Assembly: GCA_030638665.1 (NCBI GenBank)
Contig: DAOWEF010000003.1
Location: 1 to 7,577 of the forward strand
Origin: Dehalococcoidia bacterium
GTDB lineage: Bacteria; Chloroflexota; Dehalococcoidia; E44-bin15
Length of the DNA: 7,577 nucleotides
Direction of reading: 5' to 3'
A program made the position numbers and the translations under genes. Shown piece by piece: positions 1 through 6,363 of the stretch. A model generated the notes under the pieces. The model was not told the DNA's origin, did no database searches, and saw only the letters and a list, made by a program, of their open reading frames with translations. Position 1 is the stretch's first letter. Every line of letters begins with the position of its first letter.

Positions 1-82
1 CATATCAGGGTATTTTCGTGGCAATGACAGGGAAAATCCAGCGAACTGCGATGTAACTAATGTACTGGACGAGTAGGTTCTC

Positions 83-111
83 TTGACATTCACCCTACCT
101 CGTGATAAATT
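83..111 (+). promoter_or_regulatory. Sigma-70-type promoter of etfBA
   Basis: A perfect -35 box TTGACA lies at 83-88. After a 17-bp spacer comes the -10-like TAAATT at 106-111 (4 of 6 consensus positions), preceded by a TG at 103-104, which makes it an extended -10. Transcription would start near 118, leaving a leader of about 33 nt before etfB. The match is by eye only. No operator was recognised around it. Confidence 0.6.
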
Positions 112-131
112 TAACAAGCGCAACACAAGCC

Positions 132-150
132 TTAGAAAGGGGGATATTCT
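132..150 (+). promoter_or_regulatory. Extended ribosome binding site of etfB
   Basis: AGAAAGGGGG at 134-143 can pair with an extended stretch of the usual 16S rRNA 3' tail (CACCUCCUUUCU), allowing one G-U pair. It fixes the etfB start at 151. Almost the same string precedes the 26-aa ORF at 6273. Confidence 0.75.
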
Positions 151-954
151 ATGCCCAACATGATCGTTTGCGTAAAACAGATAGCGGATCCGGAGGCGCC
201 GCCGGGCAGTTTCAAGGTCGACGAGGCGGCGAAGATGGCAATCCCTGCGACAGGTGTATCGCAGGTGGTTAGCCCCTTCGATGAGCAGGCGGTGGAGGCG
301 GCGTTGCGGATCAAGGATGCTCACGGCGGCAATATCACTGTGTTGAGCCTGGGCAAGGATTTTGTCATGGATGTAATTAAAAAGCCACTATCCATGGGCG
401 CCGATGAGCTGATCCTGCTCCAGGACACTGCCTTCGAAGGTGCCGACAGCTACACCACAGCCTACGCCCTGGCGATGGCCATTAAGAAGGTGGGGGAGTA
501 TGACCTGATCTTTTGCGGCCGCCAGGCAGCGGACTGGGATGCTGGCCAGGTGGGTTCCGGCATCGCCGAGCTGCTGGGGATACCCAGCATCACCCCGGCC
601 CAGAAAGTGGAGCTGGTTGACAGCAAGATAAAGGTGGAGCGGGTGGTCACCGATGGCTACGAGGTAATTGAAGCATCTCCCCCGCTGCTGATCACGGTAT
701 CAAACGAGCTTGGCGAGCCTCGGTATCCAAAGCTTAAGGGGATTATGGCGGCAGCGAAGAAGGAGGTGCCCACCTGGAATGCGCAGGATATCGGCGCTGA
801 TCCGGCAAAGCTTGGTGCCGCCGGGGCACGAGCCAAAGTGCTCAAGCTATTCATCCCGGTTAAAGAAGGAAAGTGCGAAATCATCGAGGGAGAGAGCCTC
901 GAAGAGGCAGCGGAAAATCTGGCGCTGAAACTCAGAGAGACTAGGTTAATATAG
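151..954 (+). CDS. etfB: Electron transfer flavoprotein, beta subunit (EtfB/FixA family)
   Basis: Small subunit of the cytoplasmic heterodimeric electron transfer flavoprotein, which takes electrons from acyl-CoA or related dehydrogenases and passes them to a quinone oxidoreductase; some ETFs instead bifurcate electrons. The 267-aa length is normal for the family. The N-terminus (MIVCVKQIADPE, residues 4-15) is the usual first beta strand and loop of the adenine-nucleotide-binding fold. The CGRQAADWDAGQVG segment (122-135) matches the conserved GRQAxDxDxxQVG region. Residues 163-181 (ERVVTDGYEVIEASPPLLI) resemble the ETF-beta signature, followed by NELGEPRYPKLKGIM (185-199). The start at 151 is supported by AGAAAGGGGG about 8 nt upstream. 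Residue 4 is also Met, but its upstream spacing is poorer. etfA follows 15 bp after the stop. In the family this subunit binds AMP, or a second FAD in bifurcating types; I cannot tell which applies here. Confidence 0.96.
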   Translation: MPNMIVCVKQIADPEAPPGSFKVDEAAKMAIPATGVSQVVSPFDEQAVEAALRIKDAHGGNITVLSLGKDFVMDVIKKPLSMGADELILLQDTAFEGADSYTTAYALAMAIKKVGEYDLIFCGRQAADWDAGQVGSGIAELLGIPSITPAQKVELVDSKIKVERVVTDGYEVIEASPPLLITVSNELGEPRYPKLKGIMAAAKKEVPTWNAQDIGADPAKLGAAGARAKVLKLFIPVKEGKCEIIEGESLEEAAENLALKLRETRLI

Positions 955-960
955 AGGAGG
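955..960 (+). promoter_or_regulatory. Consensus Shine-Dalgarno of etfA
   Basis: A perfect AGGAGG directly follows the etfB stop codon and lies 9 nt before the etfA ATG. It decides the etfA start and suggests that etfA is initiated independently and strongly. Confidence 0.85.
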
Positions 961-969
961 TTAAATTTA

Positions 970-1968
970 ATGGCTGAGTATAAAGGGGTAATGGTCTGCG
1001 GCGAGATCGGCGATGGGAAGCTGGCAGCAAGCACTCTGGAGCTTCTCGGCGGTGGCCGCGGGCTTGCAGATAATCTGGGCGAGGAACTCTCTTTAGTTTT
1101 ACTGGGCAGCGGACTTGGCGACCTGGGTAAAGAGGCGATCGCCTTTGGGGCAGACAAGGTATATATCGTTGATGACCCCCTGCTTAAGGACTATCAGACG
1201 GACGCCTACGTGGCGGTGATGGAAAAGGTGGTGAAGCAGGTTGCGCCAAATATCCTGCTTCTGGGAACGACACCGATGGGGCGCGACCTGGCACCTAGGC
1301 TAGCCTTCATGCTAGATACTGCAGTCTCTATGGACTGCGTGGCACTCGACATTGATCCCGATTCCAAGCTCCTGCTCCAGACAAAACCCGTTTACGGGGG
1401 GAATGCTAAGGCGGTTTACATCTGCGAGGATACCAAACCTCAAATGGCCGCGGTGAGGGCAAAGACGCTGGATCCCCTGGAACGGGATGATGCCCGTAAG
1501 GGGGAGGTGAGCACCATCGAGGCCGGGCTTGACCCCTCAATCATCAGGACTAAGGTTGTCGATACGGTGAAGGAGGAGGTTGCGGGTGTCAAGCTGGAGG
1601 ATGCCGATGTAGTGGTCACTGGCGGACGCGGTATGGGCAGTACCGAAGCCTTCCAGGAACTGGAACCGCTGGCCAAGGCCCTGGGCGCAGCTATCGGGGC
1701 CACCAGGCCGCCCTGCGATAACGGCTGGGTGCCAGCATCGCTTCAAGTCGGGCTCACCGGAAAGATCGTGAGCCCCACCCTCTATATTGCGGTGGCCCTG
1801 TCCGGCTCCAGCCAGCACATCGCGGGCTGTTCCGGCGCTAAGAACATCATCGCCATAAACAAGGACCCCGATGCCAACATATTCAAGGAGGCTCGCTTTG
1901 GGGTTGTCGGCGACTACAAGAAGGTGCTCCCCGCCTTCACCGCAAAGGTGAAGGAGCTGCTGGGCTAA
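970..1968 (+). CDS. etfA: Electron transfer flavoprotein, alpha subunit (EtfA/FixB family)
   Basis: Large ETF subunit, which carries the redox-active FAD in its C-terminal domain. The 332-aa length is typical. The N-terminal domain (about 1-190) pairs with EtfB: GDGKLAASTLELLGGGRGLA (15-34) is the family's opening helix, and LLLGTTPMGRDLAPRLA (96-112) is the conserved GxTxxGRDLAPRLA region. The FAD domain (about 212-330) shows VVTGGRGMGSTEAF (215-228), the Arg of GATRPPCDNGW (R246, equivalent to the FAD-contacting Arg of the usual SRAAVDxGW), T263 of LTGKIVSP, and ALSGSSQHIAG (276-286) with the conserved Gln-His. INKDPDANIF (296-305) and GVVGDYKKVLP (311-321) complete the ETF-alpha signature. 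Pro-Pro-Cys at 247-249, where Ala-Ala-Val is common, is a variation beside the flavin. The gene is the second and last of the operon, closed by a terminator. Confidence 0.96.
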   Translation: MAEYKGVMVCGEIGDGKLAASTLELLGGGRGLADNLGEELSLVLLGSGLGDLGKEAIAFGADKVYIVDDPLLKDYQTDAYVAVMEKVVKQVAPNILLLGTTPMGRDLAPRLAFMLDTAVSMDCVALDIDPDSKLLLQTKPVYGGNAKAVYICEDTKPQMAAVRAKTLDPLERDDARKGEVSTIEAGLDPSIIRTKVVDTVKEEVAGVKLEDADVVVTGGRGMGSTEAFQELEPLAKALGAAIGATRPPCDNGWVPASLQVGLTGKIVSPTLYIAVALSGSSQHIAGCSGAKNIIAINKDPDANIFKEARFGVVGDYKKVLPAFTAKVKELLG

Positions 1969-1990
1969 ATAAAAATAGTGGCTCACATAG

Positions 1991-2024
1991 AAGGGGCAGC
2001 CTGACTCTGAGGTTGCCCCTTTTT
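1991..2024 (+). terminator. Rho-independent terminator of etfBA
   Basis: AAGGGGCAGCC (1991-2001) pairs with GGTTGCCCCTT (2011-2021) through 11 pairs including one G-U. The loop is 9 nt and the U-run is TTTTT (2020-2024). It lies 22 bp after the etfA stop. The reverse strand lacks a good U-run after the stem, so it looks one-directional and would not serve the converging EF-G-like gene well. Confidence 0.9.
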
Positions 2025-2044
2025 AATATGGATCAACTATGACG

Positions 2045-2059
2045 TAACAAGTCTTGTTA
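2045..2059. repeat. Perfect 15-bp dyad, TAACAAG-T-CTTGTTA
   Basis: The two 7-bp half-sites are exact inverted copies around a single central base. The rest of the gap between the two converging genes (1969-2163) holds only the etfBA terminator and a weak TATAAG/CTTATA inverted repeat at 2092-2110. The form resembles a regulator-binding site, but no promoter is nearby. It may be chance or part of a 3' end structure. Confidence 0.4.
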
Positions 2060-2163
2060 AGTCGCATCCCTATCCGCTGTGTTAAAGTAACTATAAGCTA
2101 ACCACTTATAAAAACTCGTATTTCCGCCCGCCCAGGTAGGAGTATTCCGTGATTAAAGCCTCT

Positions 2164-4233
2164 CTACCCCTTATCCACCTTTTCCTTCTCCCGCGCGGCG
2201 ATGACGCGCTGGGCCACGTGAGCCGGCACCTCATCATAGTGGCTCGGCTCCATCTGGAAGCTGCCTCTCCCCTGGGTCATGGAGCGCAGGTCAATGGCAT
2301 ACCTCTGAACCTCGGGAAGGGGCGCCTGAGCCTCAATGACATTCCACCCACCCTGCGGGGTCATTCCCATTACCTTGCCCCGCTTGCTGTTGAGGTCGCC
2401 CATAATATCGCCGGTGAAGCTCTCGGGCACGGTTATCCTCATGCTCATTATCGGCTCCAGCAAAACAGGCTGTCCCTCGGAGAGCCCCTTCCTCAGGGCA
2501 TGGCCGCCGGCGATCTTGAAGGCCATATCTGAGGAATCGACCGTGTGATACGTACCATCGTACAGTGTTACTTTTATGTCAACCACAGGATACCTCGCCA
2601 GCACCCCCTCATGAACAGCCTCCAAAACCCCCTTCTCCACGGCAGGTATGTAGTTCTTGGGCACCGCGCCGCCCACGATGCGGTTGCTAAACTCGCAGCC
2701 TGCTCCCCTGGACAGTGGCTCCAGCTCCAGGAAGACATGGGCGTACTGACCATGCCCCCCCGTTTGCTTCTTATGCTTATATTCCGCCCTTGCCGAGTTG
2801 GTGATTGTCTCTTTATAAGGGACCTTGGGGGTTTCGATCCTTACATTGACCCCGAACTTGCGCAGCATCTTCTCCGCCACCACATCCAGGTGGGCTTCGC
2901 CCATGCCTGAGAGGATGGTCTCCATGGTATCAGCCTCCCGCTGAACCCGAAGGGAGGGGTCCTCTTCAGCGAGCCGGGAGAGGGATGAGCCCAGCTTATC
3001 GAGATCCGCCTTGGTCTTGGGGTGCACCGCCATGCTCATGGAGGGCTGGGGGAATTCAATGGCGGGCAGGGCCAGGGGATGATCTCGCCCACAGAGTGTG
3101 TCCCCGGTACTGGTCTCCGCCAGCTTCGCCACCGCCCCAACATCGCCGGCGACCAGGTGAGGCACGGGCTCTTGAGCCTTCCCCCGAAGCACAAAGAGTT
3201 GCCCAATGCGCTCCTGGCAATTCTTGGTAGCGTTCCACACCGTGGAGTCGTTGAAGAGAGTGCCGGCATAGACCCTGAAGTAGGTAAGTTTGCCTACATA
3301 GGGATCGGCGCTGGTTTTAAACACCAGGGCAGCCAGGGGGGCAGTAGGATCGGGGGAGATGGTTTCCTCCTGCTTTAGCTGAGTGTTTGTTGCCGAGATT
3401 TGGTCTCGATCTTGAGGAGAAGGCAGGTAGTGGTTAATGGAATCTAACAGTATGGTAGTGCCCAGGTTCTCCAGTGCCGAGCCCACCAGAACAGGCACCA
3501 CCTGCCCACTGAGGGTGGCCACGCGCAGGCCCTGGCGGATCTCCTCCTCGGTGAGCGCCTCCCCCTCCAGGTATTTGGCAATAAGGTTATCGTCTGTTTC
3601 CGCCACCGCCTCCACCAGCTTCTCACGAAATTCTTCAGCCTGACTCCTGAGGGAATCGGGAATCTCCCCCTCCTGATTCTGGGAATAAGCCTTCATGGTA
3701 ACGAGGTCGACCACCCCGGTAAAATTCTGCTGAGCACCGATGGGGAGTTCAACGGGCAGGCATCGCTTCCCGAAATTCGTCTGAAGCTCCGCTAAAGCCT
3801 TGAAGAAGTCGGCATTTTCCCGATTGATCTTGTTAACGAAGACGAGGCGGGGGATCTTTCGCTCCTCGGCATAGTCCCAGACCAGCTCGGTGCCCACCTC
3901 CACGCCGGATGCAGCACATACCACGATGACCGCCCCATCGGCAACGCGCAACGCAGCCATAACCTCGCCCACAAAGTCGGCATAACCCGGGGTGTCAATG
4001 AGATTCACCTTGAGCCCCTGCCACTCGCATGGAACAAGGGAGAGGTAGATGCTGATCTTGCGTTTCACCTCATCAGGGTCGTAGTCTGAGGTAGTGTTCC
4101 CCTGGTCCACCTTACCCAAGCGGGTGATCGCCCCCGAGCTGTATAGCATCGCCTCGGAGAGCGAGGTTTTGCCAGCACCCGAGTGGGAAAGCAGCACCAC
4201 ATTGCGCATCTGCTCCGTGGTATGTTGCGGCAT
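2164..4233 (-). CDS. fusA: Elongation factor G-like translational GTPase (EF-G2 type)
   Basis: 689-aa EF-G family protein with the full five-domain length. The GTPase domain has a P-loop SHSGAGKTS (16-24) of the EF-G-like class rather than AHIDAGKT, a switch I ending RKIS (58-61) where EF-G has RGIT, DTPGYADF (80-87), NKIN (134-137) and GSAL (251-254). Domain II starts near 298. Domain III contains VQREADTMETILSGMGEAHLD (about 430-450). Domain IV has GGHGQYAHV (492-500) and TYHTVDSSDMAFKIAG (561-576), keeping the tip-loop His (H563, like E. coli His583). Domain V includes PESFTGDIMGDLNSKRG (603-619). No rpsL, rpsG or tuf is adjacent, so this is more likely the paralogue than the housekeeping EF-G. 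Such paralogues have been linked to ribosome-dependent GTPase activity, but their role is unsettled. The ATG at 4233 is preferred over a TTG one codon upstream because AAGGGGA then sits 7 nt away. Asn137 replaces the usual guanine-specifying Asp of NKxD. Confidence 0.9.
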   Translation of the reverse strand: MPQHTTEQMRNVVLLSHSGAGKTSLSEAMLYSSGAITRLGKVDQGNTTSDYDPDEVKRKISIYLSLVPCEWQGLKVNLIDTPGYADFVGEVMAALRVADGAVIVVCAASGVEVGTELVWDYAEERKIPRLVFVNKINRENADFFKALAELQTNFGKRCLPVELPIGAQQNFTGVVDLVTMKAYSQNQEGEIPDSLRSQAEEFREKLVEAVAETDDNLIAKYLEGEALTEEEIRQGLRVATLSGQVVPVLVGSALENLGTTILLDSINHYLPSPQDRDQISATNTQLKQEETISPDPTAPLAALVFKTSADPYVGKLTYFRVYAGTLFNDSTVWNATKNCQERIGQLFVLRGKAQEPVPHLVAGDVGAVAKLAETSTGDTLCGRDHPLALPAIEFPQPSMSMAVHPKTKADLDKLGSSLSRLAEEDPSLRVQREADTMETILSGMGEAHLDVVAEKMLRKFGVNVRIETPKVPYKETITNSARAEYKHKKQTGGHGQYAHVFLELEPLSRGAGCEFSNRIVGGAVPKNYIPAVEKGVLEAVHEGVLARYPVVDIKVTLYDGTYHTVDSSDMAFKIAGGHALRKGLSEGQPVLLEPIMSMRITVPESFTGDIMGDLNSKRGKVMGMTPQGGWNVIEAQAPLPEVQRYAIDLRSMTQGRGSFQMEPSHYDEVPAHVAQRVIAAREKEKVDKG

Positions 4234-4298
4234 CAACTATTCCCCTTCCCTTGATCTCAATCTTGGTTCCGCCCTCTCCCTGGGCCTTTTCCCGCCTC

Positions 4299-4327
4299 AT
4301 TATAACCCCTTGGGAAATAGCTGGCAA
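4299..4327 (-). promoter_or_regulatory. Sigma-70-type promoter of the EF-G-like gene
   Basis: On the minus strand, -35 TTGCCA (4327-4322; 5 of 6 consensus) is followed by an exact 17-bp spacer and a perfect -10 TATAAT (4304-4299). The start of transcription would be near 4292, giving a leader of about 59 nt. The match predicts strong, unregulated expression, and I saw no operator or riboswitch-like structure in the leader. Confidence 0.75.
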
Positions 4328-4350
4328 TGCTCACTTTTCTGGTAAAAATG

Positions 4351-4380
4351 TTGCTTAGACCGATAGTCAGGTGCTATAAT
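4351..4380 (+). promoter_or_regulatory. Extended -10 promoter of gatCA
   Basis: A perfect TATAAT at 4375-4380 is preceded by TGC (4372-4374), giving a full extended -10 element. A weak -35 TTGCTT lies at 4351-4356 with an 18-bp spacer. Initiation near 4387 would leave about 25 nt before gatC. It is back to back with the promoter of the EF-G-like gene, with about 23 bp between the two -35 boxes. Confidence 0.7.
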
Positions 4381-4411
4381 CAGCAATACTGCCGCTTAGG
4401 GGGTGGAGAAA

Positions 4412-4699
4412 ATGAAGCTGAGTCGTGAAGAGGTGGTGCACATCGCCACCCTTTGCCGGTTGGGACTCTCCGAGGAGGAGCTGGAGAGATTCCAAGAGCA
4501 GCTTTCTAACATCCTGGAGAATTTCGATATTTTACAGCAGGTTGATACCAGCGATGTCCCCCCTACCGCATACCCCATCCCCCTGGAGAACGTGGTTCGG
4601 GAGGACGAGGTCGCGCCCTCATCCCCACAGAGCGATATCCTCGCCAACGCCCCCCGCCAGGAGGAGGGCTACTTCAGGGTGCGGGCGGTGCTGGAGTAA
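4412..4699 (+). CDS. gatC: Aspartyl/glutamyl-tRNA amidotransferase subunit C
   Basis: Small 95-aa subunit of GatCAB, which converts Glu-tRNA(Gln) and/or Asp-tRNA(Asn) to the correct aminoacyl-tRNA in bacteria lacking GlnRS or AsnRS. GatC wraps around and stabilises the GatA-GatB interface. The N-terminus [20 protein letters not shown] (1-20) is the family hallmark. Residues 21-46 form the helix leading to [14 protein letters not shown] (42-55). The end, [16 protein letters not shown] (80-95), matches the usual GYFRVPxVLE tail. The ATG at 4412 fits the family start, with AGGGGG about 9 nt upstream. An in-frame GTG at 4403 would add three residues but would overlap that ribosome binding site. 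It is first in an operon with gatA; gatB is not in the window. Confidence 0.95.
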   Translation: MKLSREEVVHIATLCRLGLSEEELERFQEQLSNILENFDILQQVDTSDVPPTAYPIPLENVVREDEVAPSSPQSDILANAPRQEEGYFRVRAVLE

Positions 4700-4731
4700 T
4701 GAGAACCTCAATCACAAAAATCAGCAGGTGA
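4699..4731 (+). other. 10-codon minigene overlapping the gatC stop
   Basis: An ATG shares its A with the last base of the gatC TAA (TAATG) and opens a 10-codon frame, [10 protein letters not shown], ending in TGA at 4729-4731. The gatA TTG lies 44 nt further on. Stop-start overlap allows ribosomes finishing gatC to reinitiate here. The frame could be a vestige of a former gatA start, a coupling device, or chance; nothing shows it is made. Confidence 0.2.
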
Positions 4732-4745
4732 TAGAGGTAGTTGAC

Positions 4746-4885
4746 CATCGCACAGGTCGAAAAAGGGGGGAAAAGTTGAACCGCTACGACCTGACCATTC
4801 ACCAGGCTCACCAGCTTCTCAAGAATAGGGAGGTTTCCTCTATAGAGCTAACCAAGGCAGTGCTGGAGCACATCGCACAGGTCGA
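4746..4885 (+). repeat. 15-bp direct repeat, copies at 4746-4760 and 4871-4885
   Basis: CATCGCACAGGTCGA occurs twice, 125 bp apart, each followed by an A-rich run. One copy is in the gatC-gatA gap, the other inside gatA coding for HIAQV in a different frame relative to the repeat. Length and spacing suggest a short template-slippage duplication or coincidence. Confidence 0.4.
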
Positions 4886-6245
4886 GAAAAAGGTTCACGC
4901 CTTTGTTACCGTAACCGAGGATGAGGCCCTTCGCCAGGCAGCGCAGGCCGATGAGCGAATTAAAAGCGACGATCTCACCCCCTTGACCGGTGTGCACGCG
5001 CTGATCAAGGACAATATGTGCACCAGGGGGATCGCCACCACCTGCTCCTCGAGGATGCTGGAGAATTTTATCCCCCCTTACGACGCCACGGTGGTGGAAA
5101 AGCTGCGGTATGCAGGCATGGTGATGGTGGGCAAGGGGAATATGGATGAATTCGCTATGGGCTCATCCAACGAGCACTCGGCCTTTTTTATCACCGCAAA
5201 CCCCTGGGATTTAGCCCGTGTCCCCGGCGGCTCAAGCGGGGGGCCGGCGGTCGGGGTGGCCACCAGCGAGGCGATCTACGCCCTGGGCTCCGATACCGGG
5301 GGGAGCATCCGCCAGCCAGCGGGGTTCTGCAACGTCGTGGGCCTCAAGCCCACCTATGGCCGGGTATCCAGATATGGCCTGGTGGCCTTTGCCAGCTCGC
5401 TGGACCAGATCGGCCCAATAACCAGGGATGTCACCGACTCAGCACTAGTGATGAATGTCATCGCCGGCTACGACCCGAAGGATTCGACATCGGTGAACTA
5501 TCCCGTTCCCGACTATATGAAATCGCTTATCCCCGATCTCAATGGGCTTAAGTTGGGCGTCCCCAAGGAATACTTCGTTGAGGGGATGCAAGACGGGGTT
5601 CGCCAGGCGATGCGCACCGCCATCGCAACGCTCGAGGAGCTGGGGGCAACAGTGGATTGGGAGGTATCGCTGCCCCACACAAAATATGCCCTGGCCGCCT
5701 ACTATATTATCGCCCCCTCGGAGGCGATGGCGAATCTCGCCCGATATGACGGGGTGAAATACGGCTTCTCATATGAAGGAAAGAATATGTGGGATGCTAT
5801 GGAGAAGACGCGGGGCTATGGCTTTGGCCCCGAGGTGAAGCGGCGTATCATCCTGGGTACCTATGCCCTCTCCGCTGGATACTACGATGCCTATTACCTC
5901 AAGGCGCAGAAGGTGCGCACACTGATCAGGCGGGAGTTTGAGGAGGCCTTTGAGCGCTACGATGCCCTGATCACACCCACCTCGCCCACGGTGCCCTTCA
6001 AGATAGGGGAGAGGGTGGATGACCCGCTCCAGATGTATCTCAGCGATGTCTGCACCCTGCCCATAAACATAGCCGGCATCCCCGGCCTTTCCGTCCCCGC
6101 AGGCTTCTGCGACGGGCTGCCGGTGGGGATGCAGATACTAGGGAAGCCATTCAGCGAGGAAGTGCTCTTTCGCATTGGCTACGCCTACGAGCAGGCGACC
6201 GGGTGGGGGGAGCGGCGGCCGCAGCTTGAAAAAGGGGTGAAATAG
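4776..6245 (+). CDS. gatA: Aspartyl/glutamyl-tRNA amidotransferase subunit A (glutamine amidase)
   Basis: Catalytic amidase subunit of GatCAB. It hydrolyses glutamine and channels ammonia to GatB for amidation of misacylated tRNA. From the TTG at 4776 the protein is 489 aa, the usual size. The amidase-signature catalytic triad is complete: Lys78 in ALIKDN, cis-Ser153 in PGGSSGGPA and nucleophile Ser177 in [11 protein letters not shown], one residue short of S. aureus GatA numbering (79, 154, 178). Other family blocks are [19 protein letters not shown] (119-137), [14 protein letters not shown] and, near the C-terminus, [20 protein letters not shown]. The start is inferred: GGGGGG (4765-4770) is 5 nt upstream of the TTG, and [20 protein letters not shown] fits the family N-terminus. 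The frame stays open far upstream into gatC, but that part has no GatA similarity. The gap to gatC is 76 bp. No terminator is seen after gatA. Confidence 0.95.
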   Translation: MNRYDLTIHQAHQLLKNREVSSIELTKAVLEHIAQVEKKVHAFVTVTEDEALRQAAQADERIKSDDLTPLTGVHALIKDNMCTRGIATTCSSRMLENFIPPYDATVVEKLRYAGMVMVGKGNMDEFAMGSSNEHSAFFITANPWDLARVPGGSSGGPAVGVATSEAIYALGSDTGGSIRQPAGFCNVVGLKPTYGRVSRYGLVAFASSLDQIGPITRDVTDSALVMNVIAGYDPKDSTSVNYPVPDYMKSLIPDLNGLKLGVPKEYFVEGMQDGVRQAMRTAIATLEELGATVDWEVSLPHTKYALAAYYIIAPSEAMANLARYDGVKYGFSYEGKNMWDAMEKTRGYGFGPEVKRRIILGTYALSAGYYDAYYLKAQKVRTLIRREFEEAFERYDALITPTSPTVPFKIGERVDDPLQMYLSDVCTLPINIAGIPGLSVPAGFCDGLPVGMQILGKPFSEEVLFRIGYAYEQATGWGERRPQLEKGVK

Positions 6246-6254
6246 ACCGGAGAT

Positions 6255-6272
6255 TTAGAAAGGGGATAATCT
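6255..6272 (+). promoter_or_regulatory. Extended ribosome binding site of the 26-aa ORF
   Basis: AGAAAGGGG at 6257-6265, followed by ATAATCT and then ATG, is nearly identical to the etfB initiation region (one base missing and one base different over about 21 nt). It can pair with an extended 16S rRNA 3' tail. This is the main reason to believe that the tiny ORF after it is translated. Confidence 0.65.
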
Positions 6273-6353
6273 ATGCTGTGGATGTATCTGTTGATGTTCG
6301 TGATAGTAGCGGCAATCTTCTTCCTGGAAGCCAGAGAAGAGGGCGCCCAATGA
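6273..6353 (+). CDS. 26-aa predicted single-pass membrane microprotein
   Basis: Residues 1-18 (MLWMYLLMFVIVAAIFFL) are almost wholly hydrophobic, enough for one membrane span. They are followed by a charged tail, EAREEGAQ. There is no positively charged N-terminus, so orientation is unclear. Support comes from a very strong ribosome binding site 8 nt upstream, its place 27 bp after gatA on the same strand, and the next gene starting 10 nt after its stop. No family is recognised. It could act with the following membrane-anchored protein, serve as a leader that couples translation to it, or be a chance ORF, though the initiation site makes the last less likely. Confidence 0.55.
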   Translation: MLWMYLLMFVIVAAIFFLEAREEGAQ

Positions 6354-6363
6354 GCGGGAAACA

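Noticed and set aside
1..76. Possible C-terminal tail of an upstream + strand gene (frame 2, ending TAG at 74-76, last residues NVLDE; frame 3 also open to TAA at 54-56)
   Set aside because: Too short to recognise in either frame; about 24 codons without a stop is expected by chance. It ends just before the etfBA promoter, so it remains possible but unsupported.
657..1157. Minus-strand frame of 166 codons opposite the etfB-etfA junction
   Set aside because: Ser/Pro-rich low-complexity translation opposite two conserved genes; no promoter or ribosome binding site.
2092..2110. TATAAG/CTTATA inverted repeat as a terminator for the EF-G-like gene
   Set aside because: The stem is 6 AT-rich pairs with no U-run following on the minus strand, so it would be a poor terminator. 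No convincing terminator for that gene was found.
2149..3378. Several + strand open frames of 70-127 codons opposite the EF-G-like gene
   Set aside because: They are antisense to a clearly conserved coding region, lack ribosome binding sites and family features, and are typical shadow frames.
4425..4775. In-frame extension of gatA upstream to 4425, which would give a 606-aa protein
   Set aside because: It overlaps nearly all of gatC in another frame, has no GatA similarity before the TTG at 4776, and GatC fits its family from end to end. The open frame reflects GC-rich codon use.
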